Source of the DNA: Peribacillus kribbensis DSM 17871
Lineage (GTDB): Bacteria > Bacillota > Bacilli > Bacillales > DSM-1321
DNA length: 61,176 nucleotides
NCBI RefSeq assembly: GCF_000430765.1
Contig: NZ_KE387238.1
Span: 357,185 to 418,360 of the forward strand
Direction of reading: 5' to 3'
The notes under the pieces are model-generated. The model searched no databases, was not told the DNA's origin, and saw only the letters and a program-made list of their open reading frames with translations. Below, piece by piece: positions 7,577-17,217 of this stretch. Every line of letters begins with the position of its first letter. Position 1 is the first letter of the stretch. Made by a program: the position numbers and the translations under genes.

Positions 7577-9058
7577 TTATTTAACGGTGAGTTTTTCAAA
7601 AACCGGAGCCTTCCGGACAGGCGCCGCCTGTTCATAGGAATACGAGATTTCGATCAGCTGCTGCTCGCTATACGCGGTTCCTGTAAAGGTAATCCCAACA
7701 GGCTCCCCTTCCTCCGTATAGCCCGCCGGCACCGTGATGGAAGGATAGCCGGCTTTAGCCGGGATGCCTGCTCCGATGTTATTAGGAAAAACAATGGCAT
7801 CAAGCCCATGCTGTTCAAGCGCAGCATCAATTCCCTTTTCGGTGGATAAGAAGTAATCCTTTTCAAGAGCATCTAAATAATCGGCTTCTGTAAGGCTCCC
7901 GCTTGTTTTTTCTGCTTCAATCAGCAGCGTCTGGCCGTATTTCAGCCTATTTTCCGGGTCTGTCTCGTTGAACGCGATCACATCTGCCAGTGATTGAACA
8001 CTGCCTGTGAGCCTGCTTAGGTAGGCATTCAAATCCGCCTTAAATTCGTAGGTGAGTACATCATAGCTCCAGTCCTCTTTGCTCGAGGGAATCTCCACTT
8101 GATCTATGATCACTGCTCCCTGCTGTTTAAGCACCTCTATAGCAGAGTCAAGGATGTGCTGTTTTTCTTCACTGAGATAATCAAAATAAACCTCTCTCGC
8201 AATCCCGATTCTTTTCCCTTGAAGTCCATCTTTCTTTAAGGAGGCCGTAAAATCGACAGATGCTAAACGATTGGCACCTGTCGCAGGGTCAGCAGGGTCC
8301 TGCCCCCTGAGAGCATTTAGAAGAATCACAGCATCTCCTACCGTTCTGGCCATGGGACCTGCCGTATCCTGGGTATGTGCGATAGGTATGATGCCGGTCC
8401 TGCCGATGAGGCCGACGGTTGGCTTGATTCCCACCAGAGAATTCTGGCTGGCCGGACTCAAAATCGAGCCGGATGTTTCTGTTCCCACAGAAGCAGCCGC
8501 CAGGCTTGCAGCAATAGAAGCTCCGGAGCCTGAACTGGAACCGCCCACATCAAATTTTCCGGGACCATAAGGATTCAGTACCTGTCCCCCCCTTGAGCTA
8601 TAGCCGCTCGGCATATTGTCTGTCATAAAATTGGCCCATTCCGTCATATTCGTTTTACCCAGGATGATCGCCCCTGCTTCCCGAAGACTGGCAGCCACAA
8701 AAGAATCAGATGGAGCAAACGAATTTGCAAGCGCAAGCGATCCAGCGCTTGTATGCAGCTTGTCTCCTGTATCTATATTATCTTTAATCAATAAGGGAAT
8801 TCCGTGCAGCGGCCCCCTCGCACCCTTTGTTTTTCTTTCGGCGTCAAGGGCATCCGCGATCTGCAGGGCATCTGGGTTGATTTCAAGGACAGAATTAATG
8901 CTTGGCCCCTTTTTATCCAGTTCACTTATTCTCTTTAAATAAAGAAGTGTAAGCTCTCTTGCTGACAGCTCTCCTTGATCCATTTTAAACTGCATGTCTT
9001 CAATTGATGCATCCTGCAGCCACTCTTTATATAGCACTGCTAGTTTTTCATTATTCAT
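7577..9058 (-). CDS. Amidase (amidase signature family)
   Basis: A 493-residue amidase that hydrolyses C-N amide bonds through a Ser-cisSer-Lys triad. The Lys is in LLIKDNIDTG, the cis-Ser in GGSSSGSGAS and the nucleophilic Ser in GTETSGSI. It resembles GatA, but no gatC or gatB is adjacent and it is closer to stand-alone amidases. The ATG at 9058 has AAGGAG 8 bases upstream. No signal peptide was seen, so it is likely cytosolic. Substrate unknown. Confidence 0.9.
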   Translation of the reverse strand: MNNEKLAVLYKEWLQDASIEDMQFKMDQGELSARELTLLYLKRISELDKKGPSINSVLEINPDALQIADALDAERKTKGARGPLHGIPLLIKDNIDTGDKLHTSAGSLALANSFAPSDSFVAASLREAGAIILGKTNMTEWANFMTDNMPSGYSSRGGQVLNPYGPGKFDVGGSSSGSGASIAASLAAASVGTETSGSILSPASQNSLVGIKPTVGLIGRTGIIPIAHTQDTAGPMARTVGDAVILLNALRGQDPADPATGANRLASVDFTASLKKDGLQGKRIGIAREVYFDYLSEEKQHILDSAIEVLKQQGAVIIDQVEIPSSKEDWSYDVLTYEFKADLNAYLSRLTGSVQSLADVIAFNETDPENRLKYGQTLLIEAEKTSGSLTEADYLDALEKDYFLSTEKGIDAALEQHGLDAIVFPNNIGAGIPAKAGYPSITVPAGYTEEGEPVGITFTGTAYSEQQLIEISYSYEQAAPVRKAPVFEKLTVK

Positions 9059-9156
9059 GGTTATGGCTCCTTAATACTTTGTTGAATTTTCAGTTTATTC
9101 TTAACTGATTATACCTTAAATCTCGCTTTATGTAAGCAGGAGGAATTCATTATGGG

Positions 9157-9189
9157 AAAAAGCGGCAGATGCCTGGACACCTGCCGCTT
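9157..9189 (-). terminator. Terminator of the alpha/beta hydrolase gene
   Basis: Stem AAGCGGCAG/CTGCCGCTT (9160-9168 with 9181-9189) followed on the minus strand by five U. Confidence 0.8.
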
Positions 9190-9195
9190 TCCTGA

Positions 9196-9963
9196 TTACT
9201 GCAGCTCTTTGTTAAACCACTGAAGAGACGCCTGCATAAGCTCTCTAAAGTGCTTTTCCGTAGAGTACGTATGGCATGCCCCCTTTACAATATGAAGACT
9301 GCAGTTCTTGTTTTTCTTATTAAATTCGATACTATATGAACAAGGGATTTCCTTATCCTCAGAACCATGAATCAAAAGTGCGCTTCCATTATAATCATTT
9401 AATGCATGTCCTGTCAGGTAGCCTTTCAAGGAATCAATGTACTTTCTCGTAAATTCAAATCCTGCGTAATCAACAGCCTGTCCAGCCTGAAGCCTTGAGA
9501 CCCTTTCACTGCCGAGTATCTCTGTTATGTCTTGATATGGATTTCCGACAGCAGACCAAAGAAGCAGTTTCCTGATTCTTTCATCCCTTGAAGCGTTTAT
9601 GGCTGCCGCCGCTCCCCCCAGACTGTGGCCAAGGAGGAATATATTCTCGGAATCAGCAAAATCCAATGAACATGCATAATCTACAACTGTTCTTGTTTGA
9701 CTGAGGATCTCCTCAAAGCGGGTATGCCCGTACTCCCCTTCACTCTCGCCGCATCCTGTATAATCAAACCTTAATACGGCAGCCCCAGCCTTATTGAATT
9801 CCTCCGCTGCTTTAACAAACAGACGGTTCACCCCGGTCTTGCTGCCGATAAAGCCATGGCAGATGATGATCAGCGGAAGCTTTGACCATGCCCCTTCAGG
9901 CACATCCAATGATGCTGAAAGATTTCTGCGGTCCCAGGGAATGAAAAAATGCTGTCTGCCCAT
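9196..9963 (-). CDS. Alpha/beta hydrolase
   Basis: A 255-residue serine hydrolase of the alpha/beta fold, related to acyl-peptidase or lysophospholipase-like hydrolases. The nucleophile elbow is GHSLGG, the acid Asp lies in HGSEDKEIPC and the base His in KGACHTYS; FDYTGCGES is the usual strand motif. No signal peptide. A purine-rich AGAGGGGGG lies upstream of the ATG at 9963. It is probably monocistronic, with a terminator right after it. Substrate unknown. Confidence 0.88.
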   Translation of the reverse strand: MGRQHFFIPWDRRNLSASLDVPEGAWSKLPLIIICHGFIGSKTGVNRLFVKAAEEFNKAGAAVLRFDYTGCGESEGEYGHTRFEEILSQTRTVVDYACSLDFADSENIFLLGHSLGGAAAAINASRDERIRKLLLWSAVGNPYQDITEILGSERVSRLQAGQAVDYAGFEFTRKYIDSLKGYLTGHALNDYNGSALLIHGSEDKEIPCSYSIEFNKKNKNCSLHIVKGACHTYSTEKHFRELMQASLQWFNKELQ

Positions 9964-10097
9964 CTAATGACGCCCCCCTCTTTCTTACTCTTTATAAAAT
10001 TCCGTCATCTATTTCAAAACATTTTATTCCTATGAGTTTTATAGGATTTAATATAACGGAAGTGGAGGATCCATGTCAATTTCTTTTTTTATTTTTC

Positions 10098-10148
10098 AAA
10101 AAAACTGTCTCATGCTGAAGAGTGCAGACCTTCATGAGACAGTTTTTT
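10098..10148. terminator. Bidirectional terminator after the molybdopterin oxidoreductase gene
   Basis: Stem with arms AACTGTCTCATG and CATGAGACAGTT, flanked by A-runs on the left and T-runs on the right, so it can act on either strand; the relevant upstream gene is the minus-strand oxidoreductase. Confidence 0.8.
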
Positions 10149-10151
10149 GTG

Positions 10152-12578
10152 TTACATCTTCTGCCGGTATGGCATATAAGGCGGAATGGGTGTATTAATG
10201 ACAGACAAAGGAATTTCAAGAGTTTCCCCTGTTTGGATTTGATAAGGATTTGTGAGCTTATTCGCGGCCTTAAGATCCTCCACTCGTAATCCGTATTGGC
10301 CGGCAATGAATTCCAGGGATTCTCCTGTCTCCGGTCTATGTTCTTTCCTGATTTTTTCAATCTTGCAGGCAGACTGCTTGAAAGTCGGCTGCTTGGATAA
10401 AGGGTCCACAAAATCAGCTGTAAGCTCATTGGCGGATTCTTTTTTCTCCCAGCTTCCAAAATGGAACGGAACGAACACCAATCCTTTCTGCACTGCCTCC
10501 CCTATCCTTGCCGGTACGCTGATCCATCCCCGCGGTGAAGAGATCCGCACGACTTCTCCCTGAATGATACCCAGCTTTTTGGCATCTTCTTCATGAATTT
10601 CCACATACGCATGCTGTGCGGCCATATGGAGATTTGGAGCACGTCCTGTTTTTGTCCGGGTATGCCAATGCCAGACAAGCCTCCCTGTGGTAAGCCAAAA
10701 TGGATAGTCATCATTGGGCTGTTCTGCAGGCGGGACAAACCTTGTCGGGTGAATGATAGCACGGCCATCTGCGTTTAAATCCGTAAATTCTTTTTTTGTC
10801 AAGGCACGGCCTGTCACCTGGTCCTTTGCAAAGCTTTGGGCATAATCCGGATTTGTATGGAATTGAAAGTCTGCGTACAGCCGGGGAGTACCTGTTGATT
10901 CTTCGTCCTTTACCGGCCATCTTAGCCCGTTATATTTCTCAAGCCTCTCATATGTGATTCCCATCATATCGCAGGGACGGCCCTTCGAAACAAGCTTGAA
11001 TTCCTCAAAGCATTCTTCCGGGCTATGATAGGAAATCAGCGGGTCTCCATCTTTGTCCGTAAAATCCATACGTCTGGCAAAATCGAGCAGAATGTCAAAA
11101 TCTGATTTCACTCCATGGGGAGGATCTACTGCCTTGCGCAATAGATTAATCGTCCTGTCCGCATTCTCCATTGTTCCCTCTTTTTCTCCCCAAAGAGCAG
11201 CCGGGAGAACAACGTCCGCGACTGAGGTTGTCTCAGTTAAAAAAGGATCCTGTACGACAACAAATGTCTTTTCGAGTGCTTTTCGAGCTCTCTGCCGGTT
11301 CGGGAGCGACACTAAGGAATTTGTCCCGATATTCCAGAAAAGCCCTATTTCATCTCTTTCCATCATGGCAATCTGTTCTTCAATCCCTTTTTCAGGACCA
11401 ACCGGAAGGACCATCTTATCCACATTCCAAAGAGCAGCTATCTCTTCGATATGATCGGGATTCATAGGATTCCTGTGGGCTGGATACGTCCCTACCCCGC
11501 CCGCGGTCCGGTTCGCCGAAGAACTAGGCTGCCCTGCCATATGAAGAGGGCCCGAGCCAGGCTTCCCGATCAGCCCGCGCATCAAATGAAGATTATTTAT
11601 CGCCACACAGGCCGTGGTTGCATCTGCACTCTGGAAAGTACCCTGGAGAGTGGTTGTGACAAGCGAAGATGTGGTCCCAAGCCTGTGAATGGCTGTTTGT
11701 AAAAGATCCTGGCTTATACCTGTAAAACTGGCCGTCTCTTCTAGTGACCATTCAGAAACAGATTTTTTCATTCCATCCATTCCTATGGTGTGATTCTGGA
11801 TAAAATCATGATCAAGATTTCCCTGCTGGATCATGCCGTTAATGAGCCCGTTCAGCAATGCCACGTTGGAGCCGGGATACAGCTGAAGATGGAGATCGGC
11901 CTCCATGGCAGAAAGTGTCTTCCTCGGATCGACGACGATGAGATACGGTTTTCCCGTCCGTTTTTTTCTCTCCATAATACGTTCAAATAGTACCGTGCCT
12001 GTTTCGGCTGGATTATGGCCAAATAACATAAGAGTTTCTGTTTCATCAATGTCATCAAAGGAAGCGGGCGTCCCATCTGCCCCAAACGACTGCAAAAGGC
12101 AGAATTCGGTCGTTGCAGTACACAGGCGGGTATTCGCATCCAGCAGATGCGTTTGAAGCCCAGCCCTGCCGATCTTGGCAATTGTATAGTAATCTTCCAG
12201 GAACCCCTGGCCCGTTGAATAAATCGCAATGCTGTTCGGCCCCTTTTCCCTTAGAGACTTTTTCGCCTGCTCCGTGATCCGGTTCATGGCTTCATCCCAG
12301 GTTGCCGGGATTAAATTTCCTGATTCATCACGGACGAGGGGAGTGGTAAGCCTGTCACTGGCATTATTGGCATACCACTGGTTTTCCCCTTTTGGCCCAA
12401 GCCTGCCCCGGTTAATGGGATGCTTCCCGTTGCCCTTGATTCCCACTATTTTTCCATCCTTTACAGCCGCATAGCAGCCACAGCCTACCGAGCAGATATT
12501 ACAGGTGCTGTACACCCATTTATCCACCTCTCCCTGCGAATACACATGACTGTCAATCCGTTCCTTTTCCCATGCCAT
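10152..12578 (-). CDS. Molybdopterin oxidoreductase (NasC/FdhF/NapA superfamily) with C-terminal LysM domain
   Basis: An 808-residue molybdenum enzyme of the bis-MGD (DMSO reductase) superfamily, cytosolic since no Tat signal is seen. The N-terminal iron-sulfur motif has Cys26, Cys29 and Cys33, but the fourth position, exactly 27 residues on, is Gly61 (GRLGPKG) instead of Cys; an extra Cys35 is present. Cys153 in ANTRLCTATT is the likely Mo ligand. The molydopterin dinucleotide-binding domain covers about residues 620-735. The last 60 residues match a LysM module (TGESLEFIAGQYG, ending TGETLEIP), which is unexpected in a soluble redox enzyme. It follows a 144-residue gene by 5 bases. Substrate (formate, nitrate or other) cannot be fixed; no partner redox subunit is adjacent. 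Confidence 0.85.
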   Translation of the reverse strand: MAWEKERIDSHVYSQGEVDKWVYSTCNICSVGCGCYAAVKDGKIVGIKGNGKHPINRGRLGPKGENQWYANNASDRLTTPLVRDESGNLIPATWDEAMNRITEQAKKSLREKGPNSIAIYSTGQGFLEDYYTIAKIGRAGLQTHLLDANTRLCTATTEFCLLQSFGADGTPASFDDIDETETLMLFGHNPAETGTVLFERIMERKKRTGKPYLIVVDPRKTLSAMEADLHLQLYPGSNVALLNGLINGMIQQGNLDHDFIQNHTIGMDGMKKSVSEWSLEETASFTGISQDLLQTAIHRLGTTSSLVTTTLQGTFQSADATTACVAINNLHLMRGLIGKPGSGPLHMAGQPSSSANRTAGGVGTYPAHRNPMNPDHIEEIAALWNVDKMVLPVGPEKGIEEQIAMMERDEIGLFWNIGTNSLVSLPNRQRARKALEKTFVVVQDPFLTETTSVADVVLPAALWGEKEGTMENADRTINLLRKAVDPPHGVKSDFDILLDFARRMDFTDKDGDPLISYHSPEECFEEFKLVSKGRPCDMMGITYERLEKYNGLRWPVKDEESTGTPRLYADFQFHTNPDYAQSFAKDQVTGRALTKKEFTDLNADGRAIIHPTRFVPPAEQPNDDYPFWLTTGRLVWHWHTRTKTGRAPNLHMAAQHAYVEIHEEDAKKLGIIQGEVVRISSPRGWISVPARIGEAVQKGLVFVPFHFGSWEKKESANELTADFVDPLSKQPTFKQSACKIEKIRKEHRPETGESLEFIAGQYGLRVEDLKAANKLTNPYQIQTGETLEIPLSVINTPIPPYMPYRQKM

Positions 12579-12583
12579 TATTC

Positions 12584-13018
12584 TCAGGCCTCCTTTTGAA
12601 CAGAAGGAATATAAAAGGAAGGGACCACATATTTTATATTCTCTGCTCCATAGATATTTTTCAGTTCTTCTGCTGCTGCCTCCAGATTTCTCTTCATCTC
12701 AGGAAAAGCGGGCTCCAGCCTTTCCGCTGCGGATTGTGAGGACAGATTCATCCACTCACCCGCCCTCTTCCATGATTGAAACATAGGATAAGAAATTTCA
12801 TGGTTATGGTAAACGATGCTTATGTATTCCTTAACGGTGTCCAGTTTCACTTCCTCTTCCTTCTCCAGTTCAGGAAGCAGCTTTTCCAATACTTCCTTTT
12901 GCTCCTGAAGCGAAACCGTCAAGATTGTAACCAGCGGGTGGTCAAAAGAAATAATTTCCTTCAGGACCTCTTCCGTGCTGCTGTGCACTGTGGAAAAAAG
13001 ATTTTGCAGATGCTTCAC
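12584..13018 (-). CDS. Unknown 144-residue helical protein, paired with the molybdopterin oxidoreductase
   Basis: Not recognised. Starts at GTG (13018) with AAGGGG 6 bases upstream and ends 5 bases before the oxidoreductase start, so the two are almost surely co-translated. The protein is acidic, predicted mostly helical and soluble, without signal peptide or membrane segment; the stretch KLLPELEKEEEVKLD is charged. It contains a few His residues (VYHNHEIS). A role as dedicated chaperone or small partner of the Mo enzyme is possible from context only. Confidence 0.75.
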   Translation of the reverse strand: MKHLQNLFSTVHSSTEEVLKEIISFDHPLVTILTVSLQEQKEVLEKLLPELEKEEEVKLDTVKEYISIVYHNHEISYPMFQSWKRAGEWMNLSSQSAAERLEPAFPEMKRNLEAAAEELKNIYGAENIKYVVPSFYIPSVQKEA

Positions 13019-13163
13019 ACTTTTCCCCTTCTTTCAGAGTATTTATATCTATATTTGAATTTTTCCTTATTTCTCCGGTTGTAAACCAGGGCAGAAGATT
13101 CTCTGACAATTCTATGACCATTTACCCTACAACAGGCTGCCTGTATCTCTGAAATAGAAAATG

Positions 13164-13196
13164 AAAAAACACCGGGCACAGAGACTGCCCAGTGTT
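13164..13196 (-). terminator. Terminator of the mgl operon
   Basis: Stem AACACTGGGCA/TGCCCGGTGTT (one G-U) followed on the minus strand by six T. Confidence 0.85.
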
Positions 13197-13209
13197 TCTA
13201 CTTTGTTTA

Positions 13210-14217
13210 TTATTTTTTCTTCGTATGTTTTCTCATGTCAAACGCAACAGCAACGATGATGATCGCGCCTTTTACGATGAACTGGATGTACGGGCTTACT
13301 CCAAGGAAGGCGAGTCCGTAGTTGATCACTTGGAAAATCAGCACGCCTGTGATAACGCCAGGCACGGTTCCGATACCGCCTGTAAGGGAGACGCCCCCGA
13401 CCACGCAGGCTGCGATGGCGTCAAGCTCATACATGTTACCTGTATTGTTTGTGGCACTTCCTACACGTCCTGCTTCTAGTGTTCCTGTAAGGCCGTATAG
13501 AAGACCGGCAATTGTGTAGATAATAATCAGGTTTTTCGCTACGTTAACTCCTGATACTTTGGCAGCTTCGGGATTTCCCCCGATTGCATACATATTCTTA
13601 CCAAGCTGGGTTTTATTCCAGACAACCCAGATGATGGCCGACACGATTATGGCATACAAAATGAGATAAGGAATTTCCGTACCGCCAATATTGATGCCGC
13701 GCTGGGCGAATGTTGTGAACTTTTGGCTGAGCCCGCCGATTGGCTGTGCTCCGTATGGCGGCCTGTCGAAATAGATGGAGGTGAGGCCGTATACACCAAT
13801 CATCATGCCGAGTGTGGCAATGAACGGCGGTACATTCAATTTGGATACAATCACACCGTTCAAGGCGGCGATCAGGCCGGTTGCAGCCATTGCGATTAAT
13901 ATAGGCACAAACAGCGGCAGGTCAGGAAGGTTCGGATACATTTTATAGGCATAGTCGCCTGCCTGGAGCATGGATGCAGAAATGACAGCCGCAAGACCGA
14001 CCATCCGGCCAGCGGACAAGTCGGTGCCGGCCGTAATCAGGATACCGGCAACCCCCAGGGCGATAATGATACGGGAAGACGATTGACTTAAAATGTTGAT
14101 TAAGTTGGTAACTGTAAAGAAATCTGGAGAAACCGCTATGATTACAAGCACTAATAAAAGTAAAACTGCATAAATGACATTATCAAACAGCCATTTTCTT
14201 ACAACATTCAGGTTCAT
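13210..14217 (-). CDS. mglC: Galactose/methyl-galactoside ABC transporter permease MglC
   Basis: A 335-residue integral membrane protein of the RbsC/MglC family with about eight to ten membrane helices; it forms the channel of the sugar importer with MglA and MglB. ITAGTDLSAGRMVGL and the conserved GGNPEAAKVSGVNV loop, which docks with the ATPase, are present. GGAGG lies 9 bases before the ATG and the gap after mglA is 13 bases, so it is the third gene of mglBAC. Confidence 0.93.
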   Translation of the reverse strand: MNLNVVRKWLFDNVIYAVLLLLVLVIIAVSPDFFTVTNLINILSQSSSRIIIALGVAGILITAGTDLSAGRMVGLAAVISASMLQAGDYAYKMYPNLPDLPLFVPILIAMAATGLIAALNGVIVSKLNVPPFIATLGMMIGVYGLTSIYFDRPPYGAQPIGGLSQKFTTFAQRGINIGGTEIPYLILYAIIVSAIIWVVWNKTQLGKNMYAIGGNPEAAKVSGVNVAKNLIIIYTIAGLLYGLTGTLEAGRVGSATNNTGNMYELDAIAACVVGGVSLTGGIGTVPGVITGVLIFQVINYGLAFLGVSPYIQFIVKGAIIIVAVAFDMRKHTKKK

Positions 14218-14230
14218 TCTTCATTTCCTC

Positions 14231-15733
14231 CTAATACAAAGCTGCCAATCTCATAATTTCTTCTTGTGAAGTCTCTTTTGTATTTACGATACCAGCGGCT
14301 CGTCCATTACTCATGACTAAAATTCTGTCCGTTACACCCAGCAGTTCAGGCATTTCGGAGGAAATCATGATGATTCCCTTTCCTTCAGCCGCTAAGAGAT
14401 TAATAAGCTGATAGATTTCGAACTTTGCCCCGACATCGATTCCCCGTGTTGGTTCATCCAGCAGCAGGACATCCGGTTTTGTCAGCAGCCAGCGGCCGAT
14501 AATTACCTTTTGCTGGTTTCCTCCTGAAAGGGAGCCAATCGACGTCTTTTGTGAGGGTGTTTTTACCTTCATGGAATCAATGACCCATTTCGTGTCATCA
14601 TGCACTTTGCTGTCGGATAGAAAAATTCCTTTTCTGTATTGAGGCAGATTCGAGATGATGGAATTAAAGCTGATGCTTAATTCCGGGAAAATGCCTGTCG
14701 AACGCCTCTCCTCCGTCACAAGGGCAAATCCATTTTTGATCGCATGCTGAGGTGAATGGTTATCGACCTGTTTGCCATGAAGCTCAATGGTTCCTGACTG
14801 CAGAGCCCTCATTCCGAATACCGCCTCAAGGACCTCGGTTCTTTTTGACCCAACCAGCCCGGCAATTCCAAGAATTTCACCTTTTCTAAGGTCAAAATTC
14901 ACTTCCTTAAAGGAAGGCTGTGTTTCTGCCGTAAGATTGGATACTTTTAATATCACGTTCTCCGGATGATTCACTTTCTCAGGAAAACGGTGGGAAAGAT
15001 CCCGGCCCACCATCAATTTAATAATTTCATCTGTGGTGAGATCTTCGGCATATTTGGTTGCAATATGCTGGCCGTCCCTCATGATGGTGACTTCATCTGA
15101 TATTTTTAAGATTTCTTCCATTTTGTGTGAAATGTAAATGATGGCCACGTGATCATCCTGCAGCTTTTTTATAATCCTGAATAGATGATTTACTTCCTTC
15201 TCTGTTAACGAAGAGGTCGGCTCGTCCATTACGATAATCTTAGATCCATAAGAAACGGCCTTCGCAATCTCCAGCATCTGCATTTCGGATACCGAAAGGC
15301 TTGTAACCTTCTGGCGGGGGTCGATATTAATATCAAGACTTTTGAAGATTGCTTTCGTATCTTCATACATTTTCTTTTCATCGATAAAAATGCCTTTTCT
15401 CGGATACCGCCCGAGCCAGATGTTGTCCATTACATTTCTCTGCCGCACCTGATTTAATTCCTGGTGTACCATGGAAACTCCGCTTTCAAGCGCCTGCTTT
15501 GAATTTGCGAACGAAACCTCTTGTCCTTCGAAGAAGATTTTCCCCTCATCCATTGAATAGATGCCAAACAAGCATTTCATCAAGGTGGACTTTCCTGCTC
15601 CGTTTTCTCCCATTAATGCATGTACGGTGCCTGCCCTCACTATTAGTGAGACATCATCCAGGGCGGTAACACCCGGGAATCTTTTCGTAATATGCTGCAT
15701 TTCCAGTAAAATTTTGCTGCCCGCTTCAGACAT
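14231..15733 (-). CDS. mglA: Galactose/methyl-galactoside ABC transporter ATP-binding protein MglA
   Basis: A 500-residue tandem ATPase of the sugar importer, at the inner face of the membrane. The first cassette has Walker [10 protein letters not shown] and an intact Asp-Glu Walker B ([11 protein letters not shown]). The second begins with the degenerate GLVGSKRTE typical of the family, followed by signature LSGGNQQK and [26 protein letters not shown] precedes the ATG. It is separated from mglB by two stable hairpins. Confidence 0.94.
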   Translation of the reverse strand: MSEAGSKILLEMQHITKRFPGVTALDDVSLIVRAGTVHALMGENGAGKSTLMKCLFGIYSMDEGKIFFEGQEVSFANSKQALESGVSMVHQELNQVRQRNVMDNIWLGRYPRKGIFIDEKKMYEDTKAIFKSLDINIDPRQKVTSLSVSEMQMLEIAKAVSYGSKIIVMDEPTSSLTEKEVNHLFRIIKKLQDDHVAIIYISHKMEEILKISDEVTIMRDGQHIATKYAEDLTTDEIIKLMVGRDLSHRFPEKVNHPENVILKVSNLTAETQPSFKEVNFDLRKGEILGIAGLVGSKRTEVLEAVFGMRALQSGTIELHGKQVDNHSPQHAIKNGFALVTEERRSTGIFPELSISFNSIISNLPQYRKGIFLSDSKVHDDTKWVIDSMKVKTPSQKTSIGSLSGGNQQKVIIGRWLLTKPDVLLLDEPTRGIDVGAKFEIYQLINLLAAEGKGIIMISSEMPELLGVTDRILVMSNGRAAGIVNTKETSQEEIMRLAALY

Positions 15734-15816
15734 CCGCTATCCTCCTCTGCAATTGAACTTAAGTGTTATGTCTTAAGGCTTCTGCATATCCTGTTCTAAC
15801 TTTTTAAGAGATGCCC

Positions 15817-15903
15817 CGAACGAAGGAAAAGCAAAAATCTTTTCCTTTGTTCGAGGAGCGCCCTGCCGGGTGTTTTCAGTCCGCCCGGCACAGGCGCTGC
15901 TCC
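15817..15903 (-). promoter_or_regulatory. Two intercistronic hairpins between mglB and mglA
   Basis: Hairpin A (15817-15853) has 15-bp arms with one mismatch; hairpin B (15855-15903) is GC-rich with CGCC and CCGGC blocks. Neither has a proper U-tract on the minus strand. Such structures after a binding-protein gene usually protect its mRNA 3' end or partly stop transcription, giving more MglB than MglA/C. Role inferred. Confidence 0.6.
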
Positions 15904-15913
15904 AGAAAGCAGA

Positions 15914-16972
15914 TTATTTATACGCGTCTTTACCAACCTGAATATTGTCTTTTGTAATTTCTACATATGGAACACGGACCGCTTTTTTATCATCAAGCTT
16001 CCAATCCGTTCCATCCAGCACATCTTTCCCTTTTGCAGCATTAGCGGCTAGATCAACCGTTGCTTTACCCTGGTTTTTCGCATCGTTCAGTACGGTTCCA
16101 ATCATTTTGCCTTTTTCAATCATTTCAAGCGCTTCCGGAATTGCATCTACACCCACAACCGGCATGAACTTGTCGCCTTTAAAATAGCCCGCTTTTTCAA
16201 GCGCTGAGATGGCTCCAAGGGCCATTCCGTCATTGTTTGCGATTACCAATTCAATCTTGTCATTGTATTTGGAAATCCAGGCATCCATTTTCTCTGTTGC
16301 CTTAGTGGCATCCCACATCGCTGTGTCCATAGCCAGCTGCTCTACATCTATTCCTTTTTGCTTAACAGTATCCACTGCATACTTTGTACGGGCTTCAGCA
16401 TCTGGATGTCCAGGCTCCCCCTTCAGCAGTACGTATTGGATCTTCCCGTCGCCATTTTTGTCCCATTTAGCTTTATTGGCTTCCCAGGCTTTAGCAATCA
16501 GCCCGCCCTGGATCACACCGGATTCGGAAGATGTTGTACCTACGTAATAGGCCTTGTCATAGCTCTTCATTGCGGTTTCGTCCGGCTCCTTATTGAAGAA
16601 GATAACCGGCAGATTCTTCGCCTTCGCTTTGTCAATGATAGTCGGTGCCGCTTTAGGATCGACAAGGTTTACAGCCAGTGACTTTGCACCCTTGGCAATC
16701 AGAGTATCCACCTGCTCAGTCTGCTTTGCCTGGTCATTTTGGGAATCGTTGAGCATCAGGTTTACTTTTCCTTTTGCTTCTGTTTCCATCGCACGGCGAA
16801 CATAAGACATGAAGTTGTCATCGAACTTATAGATGGTTGCTCCTACTGCCGCTTCACCTTTTTTACCGCCAGAGCCGCCTGACCCTCCGGATGAACTGCT
16901 GCTGCAGCCTGCTGCAAGCAGAAGGCTCGTAGCTACTGCTGCTGATAAAAATAATCGTTGCTTTTTCTTCAT
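15914..16972 (-). CDS. mglB: Galactose/glucose-binding lipoprotein MglB
   Basis: About 352 residues. Sugar-binding lipoprotein anchored outside the membrane. The signal peptide ends in the lipobox LLAAGC, followed by a Ser/Gly-rich linker. The Ca2+-binding EF-hand-like loop of the galactose/glucose-binding proteins is visible as DKNGDGKIQ, which supports MglB over RbsB. Three ATGs are stacked (16978, 16975, 16972); the third has the best distance from AAGGAG. First gene of mglBAC, with its own promoter and a cre site upstream. Confidence 0.93.
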   Translation of the reverse strand: MKKKQRLFLSAAVATSLLLAAGCSSSSSGGSGGSGGKKGEAAVGATIYKFDDNFMSYVRRAMETEAKGKVNLMLNDSQNDQAKQTEQVDTLIAKGAKSLAVNLVDPKAAPTIIDKAKAKNLPVIFFNKEPDETAMKSYDKAYYVGTTSSESGVIQGGLIAKAWEANKAKWDKNGDGKIQYVLLKGEPGHPDAEARTKYAVDTVKQKGIDVEQLAMDTAMWDATKATEKMDAWISKYNDKIELVIANNDGMALGAISALEKAGYFKGDKFMPVVGVDAIPEALEMIEKGKMIGTVLNDAKNQGKATVDLAANAAKGKDVLDGTDWKLDDKKAVRVPYVEITKDNIQVGKDAYK

Positions 16973-17025
16973 CATCATTCTCCTTTTAAAATACTAAATT
17001 AGAATTGTGAGCTGCCTACACGGTG

Positions 17026-17063
17026 TGTAAGCCCTTACATAAATACTAGCATGGAGATGTCAA
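17026..17063 (-). promoter_or_regulatory. mglB promoter with CcpA cre site
   Basis: Minus strand -35 TTGACA (17063-17058) and -10 TATGTA (17041-17036), spacer 16. The 14-bp TGTAAGCCCTTACA at 17026-17039 matches the cre consensus TGWAANCGNTNWCA in 13 of 14 positions and overlaps the -10, so glucose-dependent repression by CcpA is expected. Confidence 0.72.
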
Positions 17064-17161
17064 TACGCACAGACTGAATCAATAGCACTAATTTGCGTTT
17101 TCCTAGATTATTTTGCAATCCCTGAAACATTCCTGTAATCTTCTTGAAAAATATCCCTGCT

Positions 17162-17208
17162 AACAAAGGAGCCCGCCTCCCCATTTTTCGTATGGGGGGA
17201 CAGACTCC
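17162..17208 (-). terminator. Terminator of the sugar-sensing operon
   Basis: Imperfect GC-rich hairpin with outer arms GGAG/CTCC and inner CCCCAT/ATGGGG blocks (17168-17208), followed on the minus strand by TTTGTTA. Located after the response regulator gene in the direction of mglB. Confidence 0.55.
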
Positions 17209-17217
17209 TATCAGACA

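Noticed and set aside
7577-9058. GatA subunit of the glutamyl-tRNA amidotransferase
   Set aside because: Amidase signature is shared, but gatC and gatB are not adjacent and the sequence outside the core resembles stand-alone amidases.
10076-10151. Start of a small plus-strand frame with GTGGAGGATCC before ATG at about 10074
   Set aside because: It runs through a bidirectional terminator hairpin and into antisense of the oxidoreductase gene; no similarity is seen.
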